A stretch of 5,411 bases of DNA from NCBI GenBank assembly GCA_028691625.1, contig JAQUYZ010000151.1, positions 1 to 5,411 on the forward strand, in the 5' to 3' direction. Within the stretch, counting starts at the first letter, position 1, and every line of letters starts with the position of its first letter. The notes beneath the pieces are model-generated. The model worked only from the letters and a program-made list of their open reading frames with translations, did not search any database and was not told the origin of the DNA. The position numbers were made by a program, and so were the translations under genes. Source of the DNA: Eubacteriales bacterium. Its GTDB lineage: Bacteria > Bacillota > Clostridia > Peptostreptococcales > Anaerovoracaceae. This document shows, piece after piece, positions 1 through 5,207 of this stretch.

Positions 1-144
1 GTCTTTTGTTACGACGAACCAGGAAATAAACAAAAAGACAATAAAGCAGATGCCGGCTGCGAATGCCCGTTTTTTGCCTAAAAAAGGAATGTGTTTTTCC
101 TTCTGTATTTTGTTATTGTCCTCAATTGTTTTTTTCGTATCCAT
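1..144 (-). CDS. N-terminus of an unidentified single-pass or secreted membrane-anchored protein (partial)
   Basis: The reverse strand reads without a stop from an ATG at 144-142 to the window edge, giving 48 codons. An in-frame TAA lies just upstream, so this is the first possible ATG. An AAGGA ribosome binding site (155-151) sits 6 bases before it. The protein begins with a charged, Lys- and Asn-rich tail of about 26 residues ending in GKKR. A strongly hydrophobic stretch of about 19 residues follows (AFAAGICFIVFLFISWFVV, residues 27-45), then TKD. This pattern suits an uncleaved signal anchor with a cytoplasmic N-terminus, or a long signal peptide; no lipobox is visible. The functional domain lies outside the window, so no family can be named. 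The gene is divergent from plsC. The overlapping plus-strand reading frame is its shadow. Confidence 0.72.
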   Translation of the reverse strand, partial: MDTKKTIEDNNKIQKEKHIPFLGKKRAFAAGICFIVFLFISWFVVTKD

Positions 145-164
145 ATCCCATCCTTATCCTGTCT

Positions 165-170
165 ATTATA
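165..170 (-). promoter_or_regulatory. -10 box for the leftward membrane-protein gene
   Basis: The minus strand reads a perfect TATAAT here, inside the 12-base palindrome CTATTATAATAG (163-174). A start about 7 bases further on would give a very short leader with the AAGGA site almost at the 5' end. No good -35 hexamer is present at the usual spacing, so the call rests on the -10 and its position. Confidence 0.45.
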
Positions 171-219
171 ATAGATTTGTATGGAAAAGACCACCTTTCT
201 TGTGGTATGATAGCTCTAT

Positions 220-225
220 TATAAT
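220..225 (+). promoter_or_regulatory. -10 box for plsC
   Basis: A perfect TATAAT on the plus strand. A transcript starting near 232 would have a leader of about 26 bases containing the AAGGAG site. The -35 region is weak (TTCTTG at 197-202, 17 bases upstream). The 11 bases TCTATTATAAT at 215-225 are an exact copy of 162-172. The in-frame ATG at 229 lies between this -10 and the expected transcript start, which argues against it as the plsC start. Confidence 0.45.
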
Positions 226-258
226 TCGATGACAGTGATATGCCGAAGGAGAAAAACA

Positions 259-1005
259 ATGAAAAAAACAGTGAAAACGATTTGTTTTGCGTTTTGGATG
301 TATTTCAACCTGAGACATCTCAGGCCTTTCCATTATAAAATAAAAGGCTTTCGAGATGCAGGAGATTTTGAGAAGGAACGGGAGCAGATTCTCAACTCAA
401 CGACTACCTGGGGCCGCGGGATCATGAAAAAATATAGGATTAAGCTCAATGTCACCGGACTTGAGAATGTGCCCGACGGGCCGGTGCTGTTCGTCTCGAA
501 CCATCAGGGCTATGCGGATATTCCGGTTTACTGTGCGGTCCTCACGGGAAAACAGATCGGTTTTGTGGCGAAGACAACCCTGGGGAAGATTCCGGTTTTC
601 GGAGAATGGATCAGAGACATCAGGAGTATCTTTATCGAGCGGGATGATGCCCGTTCCTCCCTGAAAACCATTGAGGAGGGGATTGAGCTCTTGCACAATG
701 GCTTTTCCCTGGTAATCTATCCGGAGGGAACGAGAAGCAGAGGACCGCAGATGGGAGAATTCAAGAAGGGCAGTCTGCGGCTCGCAACGAAATCAGGTAT
801 TCCGGTCGTTCCTGTTACCCTGAACGGGACCTATCACGTGTATGAAGATCTGGGCTATGTACATTCCGGAGCGACGGTGGATTTTCACATTCATCCCGCC
901 ATTGAAACAAAAGGGCTTTCAAAGACGGAAGCAAATAACCTGGCGGAACAAGTCGAAGAAATCATCAAGACTAAGCTTGTGGAATTGCAGGCAAAGGAAG
1001 TTTAA
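259..1005 (+). CDS. plsC: 1-acyl-sn-glycerol-3-phosphate acyltransferase (PlsC family)
   Basis: This enzyme would transfer a second acyl chain to lysophosphatidic acid, making phosphatidic acid for membrane phospholipids at the inner face of the membrane. The 248-residue product shows the four family blocks in order: NHQGYAD (81-87, the HX4D catalytic pair H82/D87), FIERDDARSS (125-134), YPEGTRSR (154-161, phosphate binding) and VVPVTLNGTY (183-192). The N-terminus (ICFAFWMYFNL) is a weak amphipathic or hydrophobic segment suited to membrane association. Length is typical. The start at 259 has AAGGAG (246-251) 7 bases upstream; an earlier in-frame ATG at 229 has no such site and lies too close to the -10 box. 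A cupin gene follows 60 bases downstream with no terminator between, so co-transcription is possible. The acyl donor (acyl-ACP or acyl-CoA) and exact acceptor cannot be read from sequence. Confidence 0.93.
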   Translation: MKKTVKTICFAFWMYFNLRHLRPFHYKIKGFRDAGDFEKEREQILNSTTTWGRGIMKKYRIKLNVTGLENVPDGPVLFVSNHQGYADIPVYCAVLTGKQIGFVAKTTLGKIPVFGEWIRDIRSIFIERDDARSSLKTIEEGIELLHNGFSLVIYPEGTRSRGPQMGEFKKGSLRLATKSGIPVVPVTLNGTYHVYEDLGYVHSGATVDFHIHPAIETKGLSKTEANNLAEQVEEIIKTKLVELQAKEV

Positions 1006-1015
1006 ACACAAATTC

Positions 1016-1045
1016 CTGTCATGGAGAATATCATGATGATATAAA
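1016..1045 (+). promoter_or_regulatory. possible promoter for the cupin gene
   Basis: CTGTCA (1016-1021) and TATAAA (1040-1045) are separated by 18 bases in the 60-base gap after plsC. Matches to the consensus are 4/6 and 5/6. A start near 1052 would fall only about 14 bases before the ATG at 1066 and inside the AAAGGA site (1051-1056), so the fit is imperfect. Read-through from plsC is the alternative. Confidence 0.25.
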
Positions 1046-1065
1046 ACATGAAAGGAATGAATGCA

Positions 1066-1542
1066 ATGTATCGCACTTACAGAGCGTACTCACGTAACGA
1101 ATTAAAGGCAAGGAACAACCGCACAAATAATTCGGCAGATTATGGTCCAATGCCGTTTGTAGTCAACATAGATGAAGTAACAAAACGGAATGATGCATTT
1201 CGTACCGCACTATGGACAGGTGACTATTTGCAGCTTACCCTGATGAGCATTCAGCCCGGGGAAGACATAGGTCTGGAAATCCACCCGCATTTGGATCAAT
1301 TTTTACGGGTTGAAGAGGGGCAAGGGCTTGTCAAAATGGGCAGCCGAAGGGACAGACTGGTTTATGAAGAAATGGTTCAGGATGATTTTGCTATTATTAT
1401 TCCTGCGGGAACCTGGCACAATTTATACAATACGGGGAATCAACCCTTGAAATTGTATTCTATTTACGCTCCGCCCCAGCACCCGAAAGGGACGGTTCAT
1501 GAAACCAGAGAAGATGCAATGGCAGAGGAAGAGAATCACTGA
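1066..1542 (+). CDS. small single-domain cupin protein of unknown substrate
   Basis: This 158-residue protein has one conserved beta-barrel cupin domain. Motif 1 is around GLEIHPHLDQFLRVEEGQG (69-87), giving metal-ligand candidates H73 and H75; the usual glutamate position is occupied by Q78 in DQF. Motif 2 is PAGTWHNLYN (113-122) with H118 as the third histidine. The tail LYSIYAPPQHPKGTVH (130-145) resembles that of stand-alone mannose-6-phosphate isomerase-like cupins common in Clostridia, but enzyme activity is not established for such proteins. I chose ATG 1066 because AAAGGA (1051-1056) lies 9 bases before it; in-frame ATGs at 1048 and 1057 lack a well-spaced site and would add 6 or 3 residues. 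No signal peptide, so it is likely cytoplasmic. It lies downstream of plsC and ends at the terminator shared with aroK. Family confident, function unknown. Confidence 0.88.
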   Translation: MYRTYRAYSRNELKARNNRTNNSADYGPMPFVVNIDEVTKRNDAFRTALWTGDYLQLTLMSIQPGEDIGLEIHPHLDQFLRVEEGQGLVKMGSRRDRLVYEEMVQDDFAIIIPAGTWHNLYNTGNQPLKLYSIYAPPQHPKGTVHETREDAMAEEENH

Positions 1543-1547
1543 CAGAG

Positions 1548-1586
1548 AAGGGTCAAACTCATCATTGAGATCAGCTTGACCCTTTT
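1548..1586 (+). terminator. hairpin terminator between convergent cupin and aroK genes
   Basis: AAGGGTCAA (1548-1556) pairs perfectly with TTGACCCTT (1576-1584), and the right arm runs into a TTTT tract (1583-1586). The 19-base loop holds a small inner stem, CTCA (1558-1561) with TGAG (1566-1569). It starts 5 bases after the cupin stop and lies just beyond the aroK stop on the other strand. The U-tract favours the plus-strand transcript; on the minus strand the following TTCTC is a weaker tract, so bidirectional use is possible but less certain. Confidence 0.75.
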
Positions 1587-1596
1587 AACAGCTCCG

Positions 1597-2214
1597 TTAA
1601 AACAGATTCAGGATTTCCTCCGCGATTTCTTCCGGATTTTTTTCCTCGATTTTTATAGTGACACAGGCCGCTTCTTTATAAAGGGGTTCCCGTTTTTGAT
1701 ACAGATCCAGAAACTTCCGGATGCGTTCTTTCTCATCATCGGTATCCATAAAAGCGAACGGCCGGTTCGTGTCTCCCTTTACCCTCCCAAACAGCATTTC
1801 AGGAGCTGCCTCCAGAAAGATCGTATATTGACGATTTAAGATTTTTCGGTTCAACTCATCCAGAATGATCCCGCCGCCGCAGGAAACGATCAGAGGATCC
1901 TCCCTGTTGGCAAAGGATTCGTATTTGCTGACCAGGTCAAGAACCTTCGGGATGCCAGTGCTCTCACCCGCGATCACATCGAGGGCGCTGGACACATGGC
2001 AGAGCTTGTCCAGAAGCTCCGCTTCTTTATTCCGAAATTCATGTTCCCCGTATTTGATAAACATTTTGCGGATCGGCATGCCCTCCGCCTTTTCTATTTC
2101 CTGATCCATATCGATCCAGGAGACTCCGGTTTTTCTGCTCAATATTTTCGAAACCGTTGTTTTCCCCGAGCCCATATAGCCTATTAAAAATATACGATAT
2201 GGCATTGCTCCCAT
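1597..2214 (-). CDS. aroK: shikimate kinase with an extra internal segment
   Basis: The enzyme phosphorylates shikimate with ATP to shikimate 3-phosphate, the fifth step of the chorismate pathway in the cytoplasm. The 205-residue product shows the P-loop GYMGSGKT (12-19), the shikimate-binding aspartates in WIDMD (D35/D37), the arginine of EFRNKE (R61), the glycine triplet SCGGGI (111-116), the lid arginine in NRPF (R151) and the C-terminal YQKREPLYKEAA (172-183; R175). All expected substrate residues are present, so it should be active. It is longer than the usual 160-180 residues: between R61 and the GGG triplet there are 51 residues, where E. coli AroK has about 20. The extra part lies about residues 72-105, with no frame disruption. 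The start at 2214 has AGAGGTG (2225-2219) upstream; an ATG three codons later is a weaker alternative. It is a single gene, divergent from the nucleotidyltransferase-glnA unit and convergent with the cupin gene. Confidence 0.95.
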   Translation of the reverse strand: MGAMPYRIFLIGYMGSGKTTVSKILSRKTGVSWIDMDQEIEKAEGMPIRKMFIKYGEHEFRNKEAELLDKLCHVSSALDVIAGESTGIPKVLDLVSKYESFANREDPLIVSCGGGIILDELNRKILNRQYTIFLEAAPEMLFGRVKGDTNRPFAFMDTDDEKERIRKFLDLYQKREPLYKEAACVTIKIEEKNPEEIAEEILNLF

Positions 2215-2269
2215 TTTACACCTCTGTTATGATTTGTACTTTATTATTTTCTGTCTGCTTGTCTATCCT

Positions 2270-2299
2270 ATTATATATGAATCGGAGCGCTGATGACAA
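2270..2299 (-). promoter_or_regulatory. aroK promoter
   Basis: On the minus strand TTGTCA (2299-2294) and a perfect TATAAT (2275-2270) are separated by 18 bases, matching the vegetative consensus at 5/6 and 6/6. Transcription would start near 2263, giving a leader of about 48 bases before the aroK ATG at 2214. No attenuator-like hairpin is evident in that leader. Confidence 0.65.
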
Positions 2300-2341
2300 C
2301 TGCATATTTTGACAAGAAGGTCCCGAGCCTCTGAAAATAAG

Positions 2342-2370
2342 TTGTAAACGGAAATCTCTTGGTATAAAAT
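2342..2370 (+). promoter_or_regulatory. candidate promoter for the nucleotidyltransferase-glnA unit
   Basis: TTGTAA (2342-2347) and TAAAAT (2365-2370) are 17 bases apart. An overlapping TATAAA (2363-2368) would have a 15-base spacer. Start would be near 2377, giving a leader of about 90 bases. A perfect TTGACA at 2309-2314 is an alternative -35 but has only a poor -10 (GAAAAT, 18 bases on). The palindrome at 2369-2381 would overlap the predicted start. Confidence 0.4.
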
Positions 2371-2381
2371 TGTAATACAAT
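2369..2381. repeat. 13-base palindrome overlapping the predicted start point, operator-like
   Basis: ATTGTAATACAAT has perfect 6-base arms (ATTGTA/TACAAT) around a single central A. It directly follows the candidate -10 box of the nucleotidyltransferase-glnA unit, a typical place for a repressor site. It does not match the TGTNAN7TNACA pattern of GlnR/TnrA. Function is inferred from position only, and a short AT-rich palindrome can occur by chance. Confidence 0.35.
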
Positions 2382-2401
2382 GGAAATGAAATGAATCGAA
2401 G

Positions 2402-2415
2402 AGATTTATAAATCT
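2402..2415. repeat. 14-base perfect palindrome in the leader of the nucleotidyltransferase-glnA unit
   Basis: AGATTTATAAATCT is fully self-complementary with no spacer. It lies about 50 bases before the nucleotidyltransferase start. As RNA it would form at best a short weak hairpin, so a protein-binding site on DNA is the likelier role if it has one. The sequence differs from the upstream palindrome at 2369-2381. Confidence 0.35.
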
Positions 2416-2467
2416 GACTGAAAAGGAAACACAAATTCTGAAGGGCAATATAATGAGGTGGATGGAA

Positions 2468-3385
2468 ATGAAAGAACCAGTGTTAGTAGTAATGGCGGCC
2501 GGTATGGGCAGCAGATACGGAGGTCTGAAGCAGATGGATCCTGTGGGATCCGCGGGGGAGCTGATCATTGATTTCTCTTTGTACGACGCGGTGATGGCCG
2601 GTTTTAAAAAGGTGATCTTCATTATTAAAAAGGAAATGGAAGAGGACTTCAGGGCGCTGATCGACGAGAAATCCGGAAGGTTTATTAAGGTGGAGTACGT
2701 TTTTCAGGATATCAATGATCTGCCTTTGGGATATTCGGTTCCGGAAGGCCGGGTGAAGCCCTGGGGAACCAGTCATGCGGTGTTGAGCTGCAGGGGTAAG
2801 GTGAACGGTCCCTTTGCCGTCATCAATGCAGATGATTATTACGGAGCGGGAGCGTTTCACTCCATGTATGATTTTCTTGAACATGCAGAGGACCGCGAAA
2901 AATACTGCTACAGCATGGTCGGATATTTACTGGAAAACACCCTCACAGAAAACGGGCACGTGGCAAGAGGTGTCTGTGAAAAGACGGAGGAAGGATACTT
3001 GAGGAGAATCACGGAGCGCACTAAAATCATGCGGCGGGACGGAAAAATCCAATATACGGAAAACGAAGAGGACTGGGAGTCTGTTCCGGAGGGAACGACA
3101 GTATCTATGAACTTCTGGGGCTTCACACCCAGCATGCTGAAAGAAATAGAAGGACGTTTCCCTGCTTTTCTGGATCAGGCGCTCATCGAAAATCCATTAA
3201 AAGGCGAATTTTTGCTCCCCTTGACGGTAGACCAGCTGCTGAAGGAAGACAAAGCAAAAGTAAAAATACTGCCATCCGCTGACAGATGGTTTGGCGTAAC
3301 GTACAAGGAGGATCGGGAATCGGTGGTAAATGCCCTTCAATCCATGAAGGATAAAGGTCTGTACCCGGAGAAGCTTTGGGATTGA
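2468..3385 (+). CDS. sugar-phosphate nucleotidyltransferase family protein, substrate unknown
   Basis: The 305-residue product looks like a GT-A fold NTP transferase, a group that joins an NTP to a sugar phosphate (or similar) to give an NDP-sugar and pyrophosphate. The N-terminal nucleotide-binding loop is VVMAAGMGSRYGGLKQ (7-22), with R16 and K21 in the positions of the GxGxR...K signature. Other visible blocks are KPWGTSHAV (97-105, base/sugar pocket type), NADDYYG (120-126, probable metal-binding aspartates D122/D123), VSMNFWGF (212-219) and DRWFGVTYKED (272-282). It resembles, but is not, a typical GalU or RmlA: the loop reads GSRYGGLKQ. The start at 2468 is preceded by GAGGTGG and aligns with the usual short N-terminus. 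ATG 2453, with AAGGG 7 bases upstream, is a real alternative adding five residues. glnA follows after 35 bases, so the two are probably co-transcribed. Confidence 0.85.
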   Translation: MKEPVLVVMAAGMGSRYGGLKQMDPVGSAGELIIDFSLYDAVMAGFKKVIFIIKKEMEEDFRALIDEKSGRFIKVEYVFQDINDLPLGYSVPEGRVKPWGTSHAVLSCRGKVNGPFAVINADDYYGAGAFHSMYDFLEHAEDREKYCYSMVGYLLENTLTENGHVARGVCEKTEEGYLRRITERTKIMRRDGKIQYTENEEDWESVPEGTTVSMNFWGFTPSMLKEIEGRFPAFLDQALIENPLKGEFLLPLTVDQLLKEDKAKVKILPSADRWFGVTYKEDRESVVNALQSMKDKGLYPEKLWD

Positions 3386-3420
3386 AATAGATAATATAAA
3401 ATGTAACAGGAGGAGATGCG

Positions 3421-4848
3421 ATGTTTAACACCTTTGAGGAGCTGAAACTTTTCTGCCAGGAGCAGGGGATCAAAATGATCGATTTTAAAATGGTAGACAT
3501 TCTCGGACGTTGGCGGCATTTGACCATACCGGCGGAAAGATTCACGGAAAAAACGCTCAAATACGGCATAGGCTTTGACGGTTCCAATTATGGATTTGCA
3601 GCTGTTGAGAAAAGCGACATGGTGTTTATACCGGACATTAAAACCTCAGCATATGATACTTTCGCAGAAATTCCGACGTTATCCATGATCGGGGATGTGT
3701 TTGTGATCGGAGATACGCTCAGACGATTTGAGCAGGATCCAAGGGCGGTGGCAGTCCATGCGGAAGCCTACATGCGATCGACAGGAATTGCAGATGAGAT
3801 ACGGTTTGGACCGGAATTTGAATTTTATGTTTTTGATCGCGTGAGCTATGAGGTTAAGCCGCAGATTTCATGCTATTCCATTGATGCCGAGCAGGCGGAA
3901 TGGAACAGCGGCCGAAGCGGTCACAACCTGGGATTTAAGGTTTCTCACAAGGGCGGATATCATACAGCTCCTCCTATGGATGTCAACTATGATTTGAGAA
4001 GCAAGATGTGTATGCTTCTGGAAGACAGGGGCGTCGGTATCAAATACCACCATCACGAGGTGGGGGGGCCGGGCCAATCGGAGATTGAGGTCGAGTTTGG
4101 CGGACTCTGTGAAATGGCAGACAAGACGATGATTATAAAATATGTGATAAAAAATGCGGCTATTAAAGAAAACAAAACGGCAACCTTCATGCCCAAACCG
4201 CTCTTTGATGAGGCGGGAAGCGGTATGCATGTCCATATGCACATGTTCAAGGATGGCAAGCCGGTCTTTTTTGATGAACAGGGCTATTCTCAGCTCAGTG
4301 AAACCGCTCTGTACTTTATCGGCGGCGTGCTGAAGCATGCGCCCGCTCTTTGCGGATTCACCAATCCGAGCACGAATTCTTATAAACGGCTTGTACCCGG
4401 ATATGAAGCGCCTGTCAGCATATGTTATGCCACCGCAAATCGAAGCGCGGTCATCAGAATTCCTGATTATGCAAGGGCCCCGGAGGACAAACGCTTTGAG
4501 ATCCGCAACCCTGACGGCACCTGCAATCCGTATTTTGCCTATGCGGCAATTTTGATGGCAGGGCTGGACGGAATTAAAAACAGGATCGACCCGGAAAAAG
4601 AAGGATATGGACCTTACGATATCAATCTTTATCACCTGTCCCCGGAGGAGCGGAAAAAAATTAAGGGACTTCCGACTACTCTGGAGCAGGCCCTGGATGC
4701 CCTTGAAGAAGATCATGAATTTCTGCTCCGGGGAAATGTCTTTTCAAGCAAATTGATCGAGATATGGATCCGGAAGAAGAGGGAAGAGGCTTCCCAGATT
4801 AATAAGATACCGAATCCCGCGGAATTCGGATATTATTATGACCTGTAA
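3421..4848 (+). CDS. glnA: type I glutamine synthetase, beta-like
   Basis: It forms glutamine from glutamate, ammonia and ATP, and would act as a cytoplasmic dodecamer. The 475-residue product has the N-terminal beta-grasp (DILGRWRHLTIPA, 26-38), the subunit-contact loop FDGSNYGF (52-59, D53), metal ligands in GPEFEFY (130-136; E132, E134), HHHEVGGPGQSEIEVEF (210-226; E213, E221), GSGMHVHM (266-273; H270), NPSTNSYKRLVPGYEAPV (315-332; R323, flap E329), NRSAVIRIP (340-348) and KRFEIRNPDG (357-366; E360, R362). The C-terminus has NLYHLSPEE (402-410), where Y404 matches the adenylylation tyrosine of enterobacterial GS, and ends EFGYYYDL. Length and tail match the longer beta form, not the roughly 444-residue Bacillus alpha form. 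A strong AGGAGGAG (3408-3415) lies 5 bases before the ATG. No GlnR/TnrA box (TGTNAN7TNACA) was found upstream. It is the second gene after the nucleotidyltransferase; no clear terminator follows. Confidence 0.96.
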   Translation: MFNTFEELKLFCQEQGIKMIDFKMVDILGRWRHLTIPAERFTEKTLKYGIGFDGSNYGFAAVEKSDMVFIPDIKTSAYDTFAEIPTLSMIGDVFVIGDTLRRFEQDPRAVAVHAEAYMRSTGIADEIRFGPEFEFYVFDRVSYEVKPQISCYSIDAEQAEWNSGRSGHNLGFKVSHKGGYHTAPPMDVNYDLRSKMCMLLEDRGVGIKYHHHEVGGPGQSEIEVEFGGLCEMADKTMIIKYVIKNAAIKENKTATFMPKPLFDEAGSGMHVHMHMFKDGKPVFFDEQGYSQLSETALYFIGGVLKHAPALCGFTNPSTNSYKRLVPGYEAPVSICYATANRSAVIRIPDYARAPEDKRFEIRNPDGTCNPYFAYAAILMAGLDGIKNRIDPEKEGYGPYDINLYHLSPEERKKIKGLPTTLEQALDALEEDHEFLLRGNVFSSKLIEIWIRKKREEASQINKIPNPAEFGYYYDL

Positions 4849-4872
4849 CGACTAGAATTTGTTGAAACACAT

Positions 4873-4955
4873 GAGAATAGGCAACCTGCAACAGAGGTGT
4901 TTCCGGAATCAGAAGTAAAGAAATCCCGAAAGTTCTGTGGCGGCCGCCTATTCTC
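4873..4955. ncRNA. nested hairpin downstream of glnA, possible structured RNA or 3' end element
   Basis: GAGAATAGGC (4873-4882) is perfectly complementary to GCCTATTCTC (4946-4955). Inside, ACAGA (4891-4895) pairs with TCTGT (4934-4938). Further in, TTTCCGGA (4900-4907) pairs with TCCCGAAA (4924-4931) with one C-C mismatch. The three stems are collinear, as in a single long interrupted hairpin of 83 bases. A 10-base GC palindrome, GGCGGCCGCC (4939-4948), overlaps the right arm and could compete. It begins 24 bases after the glnA stop but lacks a T-tract. Which strand is transcribed is not known. Confidence 0.4.
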
Positions 4956-5023
4956 GTTTACTATGGATCATTCGTTAATAAAGAGTATTGCATTTAAAAA
5001 TCGGATTTTCAGCATCGAAACTA

Positions 5024-5053
5024 CGTTCTTAATTATAACACAAGAAAAGAACG
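5024..5053. repeat. inverted repeat flanking a minus-strand -10 box
   Basis: CGTTCTT (5024-5030) and AAGAACG (5047-5053) are perfect 7-base arms separated by 16 bases. A further GCAT (5012-5015) pairs with ATGC (5054-5057) if seven or eight bases bulge on the left. The minus-strand TATAAT lies in the loop, so the arms flank the promoter-like sequence. It could be an operator dyad or an RNA hairpin. Confidence 0.35.
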
Positions 5054-5059
5054 ATGCAA
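5032..5059 (-). promoter_or_regulatory. minus-strand promoter-like sequence with extended -10, pointing toward the 3' end of glnA
   Basis: On the minus strand TTGCAT (5059-5054) and TATAAT (5037-5032) are 16 bases apart, and TG (5040-5039) precedes the -10 with one base between, making a perfect extended -10 (TGTTATAAT). Transcription would begin near 5025 and run through the nested hairpin toward the glnA 3' end. No good coding frame follows it: the first ATG opens a 15-codon frame without a ribosome binding site. If used, it would make a small antisense or trans-acting RNA. Confidence 0.4.
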
Positions 5060-5100
5060 CGAGGCTTAATTCGTGTAATTACGACAATATTCTTGCGGTT

Positions 5101-5116
5101 CCGACAACACGGTCGG
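5101..5116 (+). repeat. short GC-rich hairpin upstream of the ROK gene
   Basis: CCGAC (5101-5105) pairs with GTCGG (5112-5116) around a 6-base loop. The following bases CCTTAGGC give no T-tract. It could contribute to ending or folding of a transcript but is not a standard terminator. Confidence 0.3.
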
Positions 5117-5207
5117 CCTTAGGCTGAATGGGCGGAAGAAAAGCGAAGCGAAAAAAGGATGAATTTGATCCAAAGAGGGTACAAAATAACAGATAGGAGA
5201 ATTCAAT

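Larger units (their letters stand above)
4849..5207. other. 359-base intergenic region without a convincing gene, rich in inverted repeats
   Basis: This gap separates glnA from the ROK kinase gene. It holds a nested hairpin (4873-4955), an inverted repeat with a minus-strand promoter-like sequence (5024-5059) and a short GC hairpin (5101-5116). None has a U-tract, so no standard intrinsic terminator for glnA is visible. The plus-strand frame opening with GTG at 4897 and ending at 5127 (76 codons) has no good ribosome binding site and no recognisable motif. I found no clear -10/-35 pair for the ROK gene; TACAAAAT near 5180-5187 is the nearest AT-rich candidate. I did not recognise any known riboswitch class in it. 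Confidence 0.6.

Noticed and set aside
50..232. Plus-strand 60-codon frame at the left edge
   Set aside because: It is the shadow of the leftward membrane-protein gene, has no ribosome binding site, and runs across the divergent promoters.
229..258. Upstream ATG as the start of plsC
   Set aside because: It has no ribosome binding site and lies only 3 bases after the -10 box; the ATG at 259 has AAGGAG at good spacing.
1576..2187. Plus-strand frames opposite aroK
   Set aside because: They lie antisense to a gene with full shikimate kinase motifs and lack any motif of their own.
2216..2622. Minus-strand frames across the aroK/nucleotidyltransferase gap
   Set aside because: They overlap the aroK promoter and the start of the nucleotidyltransferase gene, and have no motif or good ribosome binding site.
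2216..3420. GlnR/TnrA box controlling glnA
   Set aside because: Every TGT in the 2216-2467 region and in the 3386-3420 gap was checked by eye against TGTNAN7TNACA and none fits.
3868..4716. Long minus-strand reading frame (282 codons) inside glnA
   Set aside because: Its codons are in exact register with glnA codons on the other strand, a common artefact of codon bias. It has no recognisable motif, and glnA is unambiguous.
4940..4947. GCGGCCGC (NotI site) as a sign of cloning vector or artificial join
   Set aside because: It sits within a natural-looking hairpin arm and no vector or linker sequence flanks it.
4897..5127. 76-codon frame in the gap after glnA as a small gene
   Set aside because: GTG start without a clear ribosome binding site, no known motif, and it overlaps the hairpin arms. 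Non-coding explanation preferred.
4849..5207. Known riboswitch or tRNA in the glnA-ROK gap
   Set aside because: I compared it from memory with common classes (SAM, preQ1, c-di-GMP, guanidine, THF, glutamine) and with the tRNA T-loop pattern, and none matched.
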